NCBI GenBank assembly: GCA_023382975.1
Contig: JAHDXO010000053.1
Span: forward strand, 1 to 55,384
Direction: 5' to 3'
From: Pirellulaceae bacterium
Lineage (GTDB): Bacteria > Planctomycetota > Planctomycetia > Pirellulales > Pirellulaceae
DNA length: 55,384 bases
Shown here: in pieces, positions 8,001-16,812 of the stretch
How positions within the stretch are numbered: the stretch's first letter is position 1
Layout of the letters: every line of letters begins with the position of its first letter
Translations under genes and position numbers: made by a program
The notes under the pieces: model-generated
What the model saw: only the letters and a program-made list of their open reading frames with translations
The model's database searches: none
What the model was told of the DNA's origin: nothing

Positions 8001-10804
8001 CAACGATCACGGGCGCCACGATCGGCAGCGGCGCGACCGACGGCGGTATCGACATCCGCACGGAAGCGGGCAGTATGACGATCAGCCATTTCGTCACGGC
8101 CAAGGGGACGGGCAACGTGATCCTCAGCGCCGCGGGTGCGACGAGCGACATGACGCTCGATGCCACGGTCACGGCCGGAGCCACAGGCGGCGACGCGCAC
8201 CTGCGCGCCGGGCAGGATCTCTTGCAGGCGTCGGACTCGGTGTTCGTGGTCGCTGATCAGTTGGCGTTGGAGGCGGGCCGAGCGATCGGCACGGCGGCCG
8301 GAAGCAACGCCATCGATCTGCGAGTCAATACGGTAGCAGCCGAAAGTGGACTCGCAGCGGACAGCGCGAACATCTTCCTGAACGAGGACGCGGCCGGCGG
8401 GGAACTGACGATCGGCCAAGTGACCAATTTGATCGACGGCGGCAGTGTGACGGGCGTCACGGTGGGTGCTGCCGCCACGAGCGGCAGCATCGACGTCCGT
8501 GCGGAAGCGGGCAGTTTGACGGTCAGCAACGTCGTTACGGCCAAGGGGACGGGCAACGTGATTCTCGACGCCGCGGGTGCGGCGAGCGACATGACGCTCG
8601 ATGCCGCGGTCACGGCCGGAGCCACGGGCGGCGACGCGCACCTGCGCGCCGGGCAGGACATTCTGCAAACGTCGGATTCGGTGTTTGTGGTCGCTGATCA
8701 GTTGGCGCTGCAGGCGGGCCGGGTCATCGGAACGGCGACTGGAGCCGACGCGATCGATCTGCAGGTCAACACGGTAGCGGCCGAGAGTGGCCGCGCAACG
8801 GACGGCGGTCACATCTTCCTGAACGAAGATGCGGCCGGCGTGGATTTGGTGGTGGGCCAAGTGACCAACTTGATCGATGGCGGCGACGTGACCGGCGTCA
8901 CCGTGAGCGGCGACCCCAGCAATGCCGACGTACACATCCGCATCGAAGCGGGCAGTCTGACGGTGGCCAGCTTGATCAAGGCCGGAGCGACAAGCGGCGA
9001 TGTTACTTTGGAGGCGGCCACCGGCGAAATCACCAATCCTGCGGGGAACGACGCCACGATCGTCGCTAGCGGACTGTCCATGATCGCCGATCAGGGAATC
9101 GGAAACGGCGAACTGCTGCGGATCGACGTGGTCACAGTCGCTGCTACCACGACGCAGGGCGACCTTCAGATCGTGGATCTGAGCGGTGGATTGACCGTCG
9201 GGACGGTCGGGGGAATCAACGGGCTGAGCATCACGGGCGGCCTGGCCGGCGACAGCATCGTCGTACAAACGATGAACGTGCTGATGCAAGATGTCAACAA
9301 CGACTGGGTGATCGACGTGCCGGGGAATCTGACGATTAGCGAGCCGATTGAGATCACCAGCACCGACCCGGCGGGCGTGGGGGATATCACACTGGAAGCC
9401 GGTGTCAACCCTGGAAACGAGGACGTGTTGGCGGGTGATTTGAATTTGAATGCCAATCTGAGTATCACAAACACGACCAACAGCGCCGACAATGTCATCG
9501 AACGCGGAGTCATTACCGGAACGGCGAGTGGTGGATTCTCTTATGATCCTCTCAACGTTGGTGTCATCGTTGAAACCATCCGGGGCAGCGCGGGGGCTGA
9601 GATCATCGGCCGGATTTCGTCGGTGGCACCAGTTGTTCACATTCCGGCCAACGGAGTGCCGAAGACGATCGACCAGTCGATCTGGGCCACCATCGGTCCA
9701 ATTCAAATCGATGACGTTGACGGGGTCAACTATCGTCTGAACGTCAACTGGATCGTCGGAACGGATCCAGGCGATGGTATTGACGTACAGCCTGCCTACC
9801 AGGATCGCGGTAATCTGCTCGACGGCGTGTCCCTGCTGCAAGAATTTGATCCCGATCCGAACGAGTGGGGAACTTTTGTGGGGAACACCATCTATGTCAT
9901 CCAGCACGAGTACCAGCAAGACGACTTCTACCGCCGATGGGACACCAAAGATCCGGCTGCGGTCATTCCCGTCCTATTCACTTTCAGTTTCGATCTCCGC
10001 CCTGGCGAGGCGAATGGAGAGACGGATAGTGGAATCAAGTTCTTCCGGAACGGCAACGAGCCCGTCGGAATCCGCGTCGTCGTTCAGGAAACCGTCGAGT
10101 TGCAACCGCCGGCGATACCCATCAACATCTTTCCGGAGTTAGAGGAAGATAAACCGACCGTCGTCTACCGCGCGCCGGAAATGCGACCTCCGATCATTAA
10201 TCGCAGCCCCGAATCGACGGCGATCGAATTGATTACGCCGCTGGGCTCGGTGGACATCGGCCCGGAAGAGCATTTGGAATTATGGCGGGTTCCCGCCAGC
10301 GAGATCGGGGAATTGCAGGTCCGGATTTGGGCGGACGGAGACGCCTCGGCCCTGGATGATCTGCCGGGGTTGTTCCGGTCGTTGGGCAACGATCACTACC
10401 GGCTCTACCTGGTCCGTGGCAGTCGCAAGGTTCTACTGCTGGACGTGCTCTTGCGGAACGGCGTGCCGTTGCCCGTGGTCCGACCACCGGACGCCGGGGC
10501 AGCAAACGTCCCGCAATCCCCCGCGGACGATCAGATTCTCCCCGATCCGGCCGATCAGAACGCGGCGACTGCTGCCGAAGCGGCGTCGGCAATCGCAGTT
10601 CCTGTGGAAACGCCGGAGACCGAAACTGACCCGTCCGCCGACCAAGCAAGTGGCGAAGCGACTGCTGCTTCCGCATTCGCCGCGGCGGCCTGGGGCCAGC
10701 ATCGCCAACTCCGATGGGAGGAACGAGTCGATCAATCGCTCCGAAGATTCCAAGGTCGATCGCTCAGCCGCTTGGCAAGGATCGTCCGCCGCCGCCAAAC
10801 TTGA
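2054..10804 (+). CDS. Giant filamentous-hemagglutinin-like surface protein, 2916 aa
   Basis: This is a very large, Gly/Thr/Asn/Asp-rich beta-strand repeat protein of the adhesin or two-partner-secretion passenger type. The start at 2054 follows GAGGA; the open frame extends upstream to 1811 but the extra part has no ribosome site. The N-terminus is strongly basic (RRQQRAQRRRRRDRI) and is followed by LEERQVLDG, a form of the short motif found near the N-terminus of many large planctomycete exported proteins. Around residues 380-515 lies a conserved hemagglutinin-type block including GGDYQG, VGTEVHIAADALDAGDGG, VVWADEATWFYGRISARGG and GTLLLDPTNV. Long stretches of parallel-beta-helix-like repeats follow, with a 147-codon tandem repeat at 7784-9000. 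The last 300 residues are non-repetitive and acidic/Pro-rich, then end in an Arg-rich tail. No TpsB-like partner is in the window. A role in attachment or as cell-surface matrix is inferred from the family. Confidence 0.88.
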   Translation: MLTPSWWQRMWKQSVRRQQRAQRRRRRDRITPYLSGAFLEERQVLDGMPIMVSELTGAVELNSGTAADDGVADVYQAQVVQHDGQDRLQVTVNGQVAYSGLLGSAASITIRGSSDADVLVVYGSQEHPEAWHGLTFDAGGGDDRLVLVDWSAQSVQHTLTGNGVGQLSVVARDREAVLSYRGVESIADSIDANIRDFQFLGDGDRIGLSDDGWEDNGISRLSGDAWPEVTFASPGDRLRIDTTSASATRIDVSGLDASFDADLEWTASASSRVRLERELTLGSGNLRVQAGEIEVSGTVRTNEAAIELAATSRIHLESGSSMQNDGGRVTILGGEIQHDGSLTARGGEVTMHARGGTLIVSGTVDVSDSTPGQSGGTVHLFGDRVGLLDAARIDASGAVGGGCVLIGGDYQGANPDIPNALRTYVGTEVHIAADALDAGDGGTVVVWADEATWFYGRISARGGEQGGNGGFAEVSGKQFLDYRGQVDTRAPLGRVGTLLLDPTNVRIVVAGGESSDLTEVDEFSDPDIPPDDDVTLDVAAINSATSNVVIQANNDIIVEAAAIINIADAGINLTMQAGRSIIVNANITTNNGAVTLTANETVANGVQDVDRAPGAAVVTMAAGTTIDAGDQDITIRVSTGPNTNNTSGDITLGDLTTSGHVLVVNDGPTAGSGIVRATPLSSITAASVALDVNGAGGGGEIGESDSPIRVDVSYIEARGQSAGIFIESLNVGVTTIGGAALGGLTGISTSPGGHIELSATLGTEIMVSEAVSADGSGNVTLNAGAGVLNIVAAVSSGSGNIRLTSDDIAVNDTIGSSGELVLQPTTTTRSIGINDAGDYHLTAAEIGNLLEGFSNIRIGRTDGTHAIAVGAASFRDSIVLSAPQPGGSIAVNGQLDTLASTDSAAITLDGPGATTTLNADIVTAGGAILISDSVVLAGGGSYLLDTTNGGAVVTGASITIEGTLDATTAGVEDLSLRAGTDGNVDLQGAVGDGVRLGDLTVVSANDVSLPAVTAGRLLQQSGAGTTTFLGAVDLDNGAAGDILKLDDVNAVTFDNAATVTTASEGNVRLDGDTTGVLTIGTGAFLLDGSFQETDFTLLGLAANIVTSGDNISFADPVELNGDVSLSTGAAGGDIALAGTVDSDGTSRQLSFTAGTGDITVNGPLGGTAALQSVTIHSARHVTFSGTVRTSGDFTQAAGTGTTTLNGTSGTGIGGMLSLTTDAIAFNTATVDTVGAVQLQAQNAVTLNAGLNAGSSTIAIAANQDGAGAEGFSQTAGTIQTTNASASAVAIDVNAAGGGAGSAALGDISSGSGGTITVSTATGGNASGGSITQTALTLLNAGTGTVALSTPTTGASGIGTAADNIRTTAGTVTATTGSAGVFITETDGAGFTATATGAGDVRLTNIAGTLNVAGATTTGSGAIVLSSGDAITLNAAVGGVGFSGTVTINANTDNAGSQSFTQNSGGSIQTANETANSVSITVGGTGGAALRTITVGTTVGRVTMNVGGTITDAANNTDVNVTALELLITASNGVGTSGNPLETEVSRLEAFGGAGGVFVDNTGGLTIGGIDAGVTGVSSTSGSIHVTASSLLTVNERVESTGGGTITLAATNNSDDTDDLVLNAQVITSGGHGNIVLEAGHDLTVNNSVAQDVSVTGNGTITANAANVTTLAANVQLATGGGAATSITLSTDDLVINEAAAIVLNAGAGAVTIRNSSQDRRINLGTLTAATDDLDLSNTELNRITAGKLIVGRNDSPNQAGNVTIDGAVSTSTSLLHIMTGGSVTDTSGAGSISETSLAIQAAGAVTLTNSANDVTNLAINVVSGDIRFTDASGLVIATVDGVDGIQTDSGSIHLVLIDGSLTVDRLIQANGIGQDVTIDVHGAGDDDDVVLNANIEAPDQIDIRASRDIMQPDADRFLIADNLTLVAGRNIGEGASLATRIDTQVTTLAAQAGTATDGSMFINQDALGGALTIGELTSAITASTITGATIGSGATDGGIDIRTEAGSMTISHFVTAKGTGNVILSAAGATSDMTLDATVTAGATGGDAHLRAGQDLLQASDSVFVVADQLALEAGRAIGTAAGSNAIDLRVNTVAAESGLAADSANIFLNEDAAGGELTIGQVTNLIDGGSVTGVTVGAAATSGSIDVRAEAGSLTVSNVVTAKGTGNVILDAAGAASDMTLDAAVTAGATGGDAHLRAGQDILQTSDSVFVVADQLALQAGRVIGTATGADAIDLQVNTVAAESGRATDGGHIFLNEDAAGVDLVVGQVTNLIDGGDVTGVTVSGDPSNADVHIRIEAGSLTVASLIKAGATSGDVTLEAATGEITNPAGNDATIVASGLSMIADQGIGNGELLRIDVVTVAATTTQGDLQIVDLSGGLTVGTVGGINGLSITGGLAGDSIVVQTMNVLMQDVNNDWVIDVPGNLTISEPIEITSTDPAGVGDITLEAGVNPGNEDVLAGDLNLNANLSITNTTNSADNVIERGVITGTASGGFSYDPLNVGVIVETIRGSAGAEIIGRISSVAPVVHIPANGVPKTIDQSIWATIGPIQIDDVDGVNYRLNVNWIVGTDPGDGIDVQPAYQDRGNLLDGVSLLQEFDPDPNEWGTFVGNTIYVIQHEYQQDDFYRRWDTKDPAAVIPVLFTFSFDLRPGEANGETDSGIKFFRNGNEPVGIRVVVQETVELQPPAIPINIFPELEEDKPTVVYRAPEMRPPIINRSPESTAIELITPLGSVDIGPEEHLELWRVPASEIGELQVRIWADGDASALDDLPGLFRSLGNDHYRLYLVRGSRKVLLLDVLLRNGVPLPVVRPPDAGAANVPQSPADDQILPDPADQNAATAAEAASAIAVPVETPETETDPSADQASGEATAASAFAAAAWGQHRQLRWEERVDQSLRRFQGRSLSRLARIVRRRQT
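7784..9000 (+). repeat. 147-codon tandem repeat inside the giant adhesin
   Basis: Three head-to-tail units are visible at a 441-bp period: 7784-8224 (most diverged), 8225-8665, and 8666 to about 9000 (shortened). Diagnostic pieces recur at exactly that spacing, for example the codons for VTAGATGGDAHLRAGQD near 8167 and 8608, and SDSVFVVADQLAL near 8231 and 8672. Units two and three are nearly identical at the DNA level over long stretches, which points to recent duplication or gene conversion. The coding frame is preserved throughout. Confidence 0.9.
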
Positions 10805-11291
10805 ACGGATTGCCGCCCAGCGGCAGATGATCCGTCGGATCTTCCTCTTTTGCGATTTGGACGTGCCCTTCGTTCAGCCGCTCGGTGATCGACGATTGGA
10901 CGGAATCCGGCAGCGCCGACGGCGACGCCGATTCCGGCAGATTGACCGTTCGCAGACTCACCGGCCGCGGGCCGCCGACACGTGGCTCATGGTTCGTCTG
11001 GATCGAAATCCGAATCGGCGTATGGCCCGCTAGCACTATGTCGCCGTCCAGAAGCTGTGCATCCGTGACACGGCTGCCGTTCAACCAGGTTCCGTTGGTG
11101 CTGTTCAGATCCCGAATTTGGCAACTGTTGTTCGAGCACTCGACGATCGCATGGCGGCCGGAGAGATACCGATCGTGAGGGATCACGAAATCCGAACGAC
11201 CGCTACGACCGACAATGGCCACCTGTCCGGCCGACAGACTTGTTCGCAGACCTGCGAGGGGTCCGTCCACGATCTCGATCGTCAATTGCAT
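10764..11291 (-). CDS. FHA-domain protein, 175 aa
   Basis: The protein has an N-terminal forkhead-associated domain (about residues 1-95), the phosphothreonine-peptide binding fold used in Ser/Thr kinase signalling. The hallmark residues are visible: GR in VGRSGRSDF, SGRHA in YLSGRHAIVE, and LNSTNGTWLNG, matching the GR, S..H and NG positions of the family. The C-terminal half is Pro/Ser-rich and looks disordered. The ATG at 11291 is preceded by GGGAG. The larger open frame that extends upstream is antisense to the kinase gene and is rejected. The gene is divergent from the kinase gene 214 bp away, a natural functional partner. Its 3' end overlaps the 3' end of the adhesin gene tail-to-tail by 41 bp. 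Confidence 0.88.
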   Translation of the reverse strand: MQLTIEIVDGPLAGLRTSLSAGQVAIVGRSGRSDFVIPHDRYLSGRHAIVECSNNSCQIRDLNSTNGTWLNGSRVTDAQLLDGDIVLAGHTPIRISIQTNHEPRVGGPRPVSLRTVNLPESASPSALPDSVQSSITERLNEGHVQIAKEEDPTDHLPLGGNPFKFGGGGRSLPSG

Positions 11292-11505
11292 GCTTTTCTC
11301 CCGATTGTGTGAGGCAACTCGCCTATTTCCGTTATCGTCGGCACCGGCCGGAAGTTTCCTGCGAATCGGAGCGTCGCGGCTGGCGAAAAGCTGCCGGACG
11401 GTTTGGCACAACGGGTCGCGTGAATTAGTCTGAAAGGAACCGGCCGCAGCGGAAACCGCTGCGGGCCAAGGACGATTGCCATCTACGAAAGGTCGAGTGT
11501 CCAAA

Positions 11506-14500
11506 ATGACCGAGCACGAACTCAACCACGAACACGATGACGACGAATCCTCGACCGACGCGACGGGCGCCGGTGGGACCCTGCTTCCGCCGTCGGCTCC
11601 GGAGCCCGCTGGGAGCGGCACCGTGGGATTGCCCGTCGGTTCGGCGGCGGGTTCGCTGGACGACTCCGCCAAACCGCAGCACAAGACCGTTCACTCGCTT
11701 CGGGACAAGGAGATCGGCTACACGCTGGATCCCCGCCAATTACCTGAGCAGGACGTCCAACTGCTTGATACCTTGCAGGCCGGCGCACAGGCATTGTCGG
11801 GAGGCGATCAGGCCGCAGCGGACGCGGGGGCCGACAAATCGAAACGTACCGCACGCGACGGAGTCTCCGCCACGCTGCCTTACGAGGTTTCTCCGGACGA
11901 GAAATCCCGGGGCTCGGGGACTTGGGGGCATCTCGTCATTCGGTCGCGGAATCTGGCGCGCGGCGTTCGCGAACGCCGGGAGCCGACGGACACGGCCGAT
12001 TACGAACTGGTACGGGTGCTCGGTCAAGGCGCGATGGGCATCGTTTATCAGGCCCGGCAGAAATCCATCAATCGGTCGGTCGCCTTGAAGATGCTGACAG
12101 CACGACTGGCCGAGGACCACAAGCAGCGCGAGCAGTTCCTGGCGGAAGCCGTGGTGACGGGCGAGTTGGCTCACCCCAACATCGTGCCGATCTACGATTT
12201 GGCGCTCAATCAGCAGGGCGAGCTGTTCTATTCGATGAAACAGGTCCAGGGCACGCCGTGGAGCGCGCGGTTGGCCAGCAACCGTTTGGCCGAAAACCTG
12301 GAGATTTGGATGCGGGTGGCGGACGCCGTCGCGTTCGCGCATGCCCGCGGCGTGATTCATCGCGATCTGAAGCCGGAAAACGTCATGCTGGGCGATTTCG
12401 GCGAAGTTCTGTTGATGGACTGGGGCATTGCCGTCTCGAAAGAGATGCTGTCGGATCCCGTGGTCCGAATGTCAAGCGGCATGGCCGGCACCCCCGCGTA
12501 CATGGCGCCGGAGATGGCCGAGAACGGTCCGCTCCACCGTCTCCGGCCGACGGCCGACATTTATCTGATGGGCGCGATCCTGTACGAGATCGTGACGGGA
12601 AAGCCGCCGCACACGGGCTCGGACATCTGGGCGTGCCTCCAGGCGGTCGTCAACAACGAGATCCAGCCCACCGACAAGGAAGGGGAGTTGGTCGACATCG
12701 CGCTCCGGGCCATGGCGGCAAAGCCCGAGGACCGCTACCCCGACATGCAACAGATGCAGGCGGCGGTTCGCGAATACCAGTCGCATGCCGAGAGCAACAC
12801 GCTGGTGGTCCGCGGCGACCAGGAATTGGACGCCGCGTCGAAGACCGGCGATTATGCGCATTATCAACAGGCCATGGTCGCGTTCCGCGAGGCGTTGACG
12901 CTGTGGCCGGAAAACCGACGGGCCGAAGTCCGTTTGGAAGAGGCCCGCATCGCCTGTGCCAAACGGACCTTGCGCACCGGCGACTACGATCTGGGCCTGT
13001 CGGTGCTGGATCCCGCCAAGCGGGAACACGCGCCGCTGGTCCAGCAACTGCGCCGCCGGCGAAGGTGGCGGCAGGGCGTGCGTTCGCTCGTGTTCGCCCT
13101 GATCGGCATCATCGTCGTCGGTTCGGTGGTCGCGGCCCTGTGGATCAACCGCGAGCGAACCGTGGCCTTGAAGAATGCCGAACGGGCGAGGTTGGCCGAA
13201 CTGGATGCGATCGCCAACGAGAAGACCGCGAACGACAACGCAACCAAAGCGGACGAAGAGAGGAAGCGGGCGGAGAATAACGCCCGGGAGGCGGAACGGC
13301 AAGCCAAGCTGGCCAAGGAACAGGAAGCCCGGGCACGCGAGCAGGAAGGGATCGCCGTCGAAAACGCCGAACGGGCGATCCGGAACGAACGCGAGGCGCA
13401 GCAGCAGCGGCGCATCGCCCAGCGCCAGGAACGCATCGCCGCCGTGCGGGCTGAAGAAGCCGCCGCCGCGGCGTTCCGCAGCAAGATCGGGCTGGCCGCT
13501 TCGCAGATCGAGGCCAACATGTTCAACCGGGCGAAGTCCGAATTGAGCGAAATCGCCGCGCGGAGCGGCGAAGAGGCTTGGTTCCAACCGCCGCCCTGGG
13601 AATTCGCCCGCCTGCGGTACCTGTTGGAACTGAGCGATCTGACCATCGATACGGGCTGGGCCGTGAACTGCCTGGCGGTGTCGAGTGACGGTCGGACGGT
13701 GGCGGTGGGGGGAGAGGGCAATCGCGTGCTGCTCTACCCGCTCGGGGAGACGACTCCCCGCGAAATTCCCCTGCCGTTGGAACACGTGACCAAACTGGCC
13801 TTCTCCCGCAGCGGAAAGCGGTTGGTGGTCGCTTGCACGGGCCAATCGGGCGAGGCGGGCGGTCGAAGCTCCTTCGCCAGTGAATTGGTCGTGTGGGACT
13901 TGGACAGCCATCAAGCCGTCGGGACTCGCCGGCCGCCCACAGGGCACTGGGTGCTCGACCTCCATGTCCACGGCCCCGACGACAACCTGGAGATCATTGC
14001 GGGAATGGCCAACATGACCGCTGTTCCCGGTGAATTGACGAAGGACGTCCTGCAAGTCTGGCAACCGTCAAACCGCGTCCTGGTCGGGCACAACTCCGCC
14101 GTGCGCGCGGTGGCATTGTCCGCCGACGGCAACACGCTGGTCAGTGCCGACGACTTCGGAAACGCCCAGATCTGGCAGCGTACGGACGACGGAGGTTTCC
14201 GGTTGCTTCGTGAAAGGGATCAGCGCGTCTTCATGCCCAACGACGGTCAGACCATTCATGCAGTCTGTTTCTCGCCGGACGATCGGCTGGTTGCCACGGC
14301 CGGGGCGGACGGAAACATCAAACTCTGGAACCGGGACGATCTGATCGCAGCGGCCAAGAACGAAGACCTCCAGCCAGCTCGCCCCGTGCTGGCCGGACAC
14401 ACGGCCGCCGTGCTGGATGTGGATTTCTCGGCCGATGGCCGGTTGTTGGTCAGTACCGGCGAAGATGCTACGGTTCGGGTCTGGCAGGTGAGCGACGGGC

Positions 14501-16740
14501 GGCAGACCGCGCTGCTGCGAGGCCATTCGGACGCGGTGCCTGCCTGCGCGTTCTCGCCCTTGGATCCGGATCGCATCGTCACGGGCTCGGCCGATCAAGA
14601 CTTGCGAGTCTGGAGTCTGGCTGGATACCGCGAGTTTCTGGCGATCCGATCCGAAGCGATGCCCGAGCTGCTCGACGCACGCTTGGCGCCCGACGGACGG
14701 CAAGTGATCACGGCTCATCGACGAGGCGTCTTCTTCGGTGCAACGGTCCTGTGGCCGCTGACGTTCGACGGAGACCGACCGAGTCTCCAACCGACTCCTC
14801 CGCGGATTCTGCAGGAAGGACACACGCTGTACGTCACGCGGGCGAACGTATACCGGCGCGGTGACAAGACCGAATTGCTGACGGTGGCCGCGGACGGCGT
14901 CGGCTGCCTTTGGGATGCCGAACAGGGCCGCGAATTGCTGCGAGTCCCGGGGGTTCTGCGCCGCCTGAACTATGGATTCCCGCTAGCAGCGATGTCGGCC
15001 GACGGACGGTGGATCGTTGCTGTCACCGAAGGACGCGGCTCTCCATCCGCGCCGGAAAAGGAATGCGTCAGTCTCTGGGACCGACAACAATTGGCCGCTG
15101 CGGAAGCACCGCCCGTCGCCCGGTTGACCGATCCCGTCGAGAGCGCCACGGCCGCGGCCGTCTCCGCTTCGGGACGCTGGCTGTTCAGCGGACATCAGTT
15201 GGGTAAAGGCATCCTTTGGAAACGGCCGGACGGCGGCGGGCAGGTCGAGCCTGGCTGGACCATCGAGTCGATCGGTCGCCCGATTTCCGCCGCTTGGTTC
15301 TCACCGGACGAGTCGCGGCTGTTCTGCGTTTCCGAATACGTGATCCGGCAGTTCGATGTGGCGACGGGACGCGAACTGGTGCAAGGCCGCCTCGCCCACG
15401 CGGAGAACGTGGTCTCCGCCACCATGAACGCTGACGGCACTCGGCTGATCGTGGCCAGCGGCGATGGCTCGCTGACTTTGTGGGATCTCAGCCGCCCCGA
15501 GTCTGCCGATTCGAAGAAACTGGCCACCTTGGCGACGGCGCAGCGGAACATCCAAGCGGTGGACATCACCAGCGACGGCGCCTTCGTCCTGGATGTCGGC
15601 GCGATCGAGGACGGTGAAAGAACGGAGAAGACCGTCCGGCTCTTTCACGTGCAGCCGGACGGATCGCTGCTGGAGAAATCGCAGATGCGGTTTCCGGGCC
15701 TGGAACCGGAATCGGCCGCGTTCTACCACGACGACGCCTCGCAGATCGTGGTTGTGGGCGGATACGAAGCGGTGTTGTGGGACACTTCCCAACCGGTGCC
15801 GCAGCGTATGCGGACGTTCAGCGCCGAGGGCATCCCGACCGCGTTGCGGGTTTCCAGCGACGGTCGATTGGTCGTCACGTCTCATCTGGACGGCGCCGTA
15901 AAGGTATGGGACGCGGGTTCCGGCCGCGCGGTGAGTCGCCTGCAAACACCGCCCGGCGAAACCGTTCGCTTCGCTTGTTTTTCGCCAGACAACCGATTCA
16001 TTTTTACGGCCGACAACGGCGGTCAAGTTTCGATTTGGCAGGTTGATTCGGGGGAGTTCGTGCGGCAATTCTGCCGTCACGATAGCGGACAAACGATCCA
16101 CCAGATCGCGTTCTCGCCGGACAGGACCAAGCTGGCAACGGCATCTGCCGACGGCACCTCCGTTGTGTGGGATCTGCAGACGGGCGAGCTTTTGGCCGAA
16201 TTGACCGGACATCAGGGTGACGTGCTGGCGGTCGCCTTCCATCCTGAGCAGTCATGGTTGGCTACCGCCAGTTCCGATCAGACTGCTAGGTTGTGGGATC
16301 TGACGACGAAGGAGCCACTCGCCGTGCTCCGGGGCCACAGCAAACGGGTCGGCGCGATCGGCTTCTCCCCCGATGGCCGACGATTGGCGACCGGCAGCGC
16401 CGATGCAACCGCCAAGATCTGGGCGATCCGTCTGGCAGCGGTCGTCCCGGCGGATGAAACACCACCGACTCCGGACGTCCCAACTTCAGCAGGTGCGCCG
16501 CAAGCCGAAGACGATGCAGCGATGGAAGATCTGCCGCCGTTTGCGACAGAAGTGCGAGTGGACGAGATCTTGACGATCAAGGAGCATCGCGACGAAATTA
16601 CGTCGGTCGAATTTTCCACCGATGGCAAGAACCTGTTGACAGGCGGGCGGGATGGGCAGGCGATCGTCTGGCCATCATCCTCGACTCCCGCGGCCGACGG
16701 CGCGACGAACGAGTCAACCACTGGCCCCGCTGTTCCTTGA
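11506..16740 (+). CDS. PknB-type Ser/Thr kinase with TM segment and WD40 repeats, 1744 aa
   Basis: The kinase domain spans about residues 166-435: glycine loop GQGAMG, catalytic Lys195 in VALK, HRDLKPEN at 285-292 with Asp287, and DWG at 305-307 in place of DFG, with the activation segment and APE-like YMAPEM following. DWG is a common variant in such bacterial kinases and does not imply loss of activity. A single membrane span (about 527-547, LVFALIGIIVVGSVVAALWI) is followed by an Ala/Glu/Arg-rich coiled coil (about 550-680). From about residue 710 to the end lie numerous WD40 repeats (typical LWD, VWD, SADGR turns), likely a beta-propeller sensor or scaffold. The ATG at 11506 is preferred; an upstream TTG at 11476 is possible. 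FHA is divergently encoded next door. The protein is inferred to be membrane-anchored, with kinase and WD40 on opposite sides. Confidence 0.93.
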   Translation: MTEHELNHEHDDDESSTDATGAGGTLLPPSAPEPAGSGTVGLPVGSAAGSLDDSAKPQHKTVHSLRDKEIGYTLDPRQLPEQDVQLLDTLQAGAQALSGGDQAAADAGADKSKRTARDGVSATLPYEVSPDEKSRGSGTWGHLVIRSRNLARGVRERREPTDTADYELVRVLGQGAMGIVYQARQKSINRSVALKMLTARLAEDHKQREQFLAEAVVTGELAHPNIVPIYDLALNQQGELFYSMKQVQGTPWSARLASNRLAENLEIWMRVADAVAFAHARGVIHRDLKPENVMLGDFGEVLLMDWGIAVSKEMLSDPVVRMSSGMAGTPAYMAPEMAENGPLHRLRPTADIYLMGAILYEIVTGKPPHTGSDIWACLQAVVNNEIQPTDKEGELVDIALRAMAAKPEDRYPDMQQMQAAVREYQSHAESNTLVVRGDQELDAASKTGDYAHYQQAMVAFREALTLWPENRRAEVRLEEARIACAKRTLRTGDYDLGLSVLDPAKREHAPLVQQLRRRRRWRQGVRSLVFALIGIIVVGSVVAALWINRERTVALKNAERARLAELDAIANEKTANDNATKADEERKRAENNAREAERQAKLAKEQEARAREQEGIAVENAERAIRNEREAQQQRRIAQRQERIAAVRAEEAAAAAFRSKIGLAASQIEANMFNRAKSELSEIAARSGEEAWFQPPPWEFARLRYLLELSDLTIDTGWAVNCLAVSSDGRTVAVGGEGNRVLLYPLGETTPREIPLPLEHVTKLAFSRSGKRLVVACTGQSGEAGGRSSFASELVVWDLDSHQAVGTRRPPTGHWVLDLHVHGPDDNLEIIAGMANMTAVPGELTKDVLQVWQPSNRVLVGHNSAVRAVALSADGNTLVSADDFGNAQIWQRTDDGGFRLLRERDQRVFMPNDGQTIHAVCFSPDDRLVATAGADGNIKLWNRDDLIAAAKNEDLQPARPVLAGHTAAVLDVDFSADGRLLVSTGEDATVRVWQVSDGRQTALLRGHSDAVPACAFSPLDPDRIVTGSADQDLRVWSLAGYREFLAIRSEAMPELLDARLAPDGRQVITAHRRGVFFGATVLWPLTFDGDRPSLQPTPPRILQEGHTLYVTRANVYRRGDKTELLTVAADGVGCLWDAEQGRELLRVPGVLRRLNYGFPLAAMSADGRWIVAVTEGRGSPSAPEKECVSLWDRQQLAAAEAPPVARLTDPVESATAAAVSASGRWLFSGHQLGKGILWKRPDGGGQVEPGWTIESIGRPISAAWFSPDESRLFCVSEYVIRQFDVATGRELVQGRLAHAENVVSATMNADGTRLIVASGDGSLTLWDLSRPESADSKKLATLATAQRNIQAVDITSDGAFVLDVGAIEDGERTEKTVRLFHVQPDGSLLEKSQMRFPGLEPESAAFYHDDASQIVVVGGYEAVLWDTSQPVPQRMRTFSAEGIPTALRVSSDGRLVVTSHLDGAVKVWDAGSGRAVSRLQTPPGETVRFACFSPDNRFIFTADNGGQVSIWQVDSGEFVRQFCRHDSGQTIHQIAFSPDRTKLATASADGTSVVWDLQTGELLAELTGHQGDVLAVAFHPEQSWLATASSDQTARLWDLTTKEPLAVLRGHSKRVGAIGFSPDGRRLATGSADATAKIWAIRLAAVVPADETPPTPDVPTSAGAPQAEDDAAMEDLPPFATEVRVDEILTIKEHRDEITSVEFSTDGKNLLTGGRDGQAIVWPSSSTPAADGATNESTTGPAVP

Positions 16741-16812
16741 GGTGGGTACCGCGGTCGCTCGCGGTCGCCTTGCCGGCCTGGAAGAGCTGACCTTCAACCG
16801 ACGAAGCATGGA

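Noticed and set aside
8000..9919. 639-codon minus-strand frame inside the adhesin gene
   Set aside because: It is antisense to a highly repetitive GC-rich gene and its His/Arg/Asp-rich composition follows from that. No domain or start signal is present.
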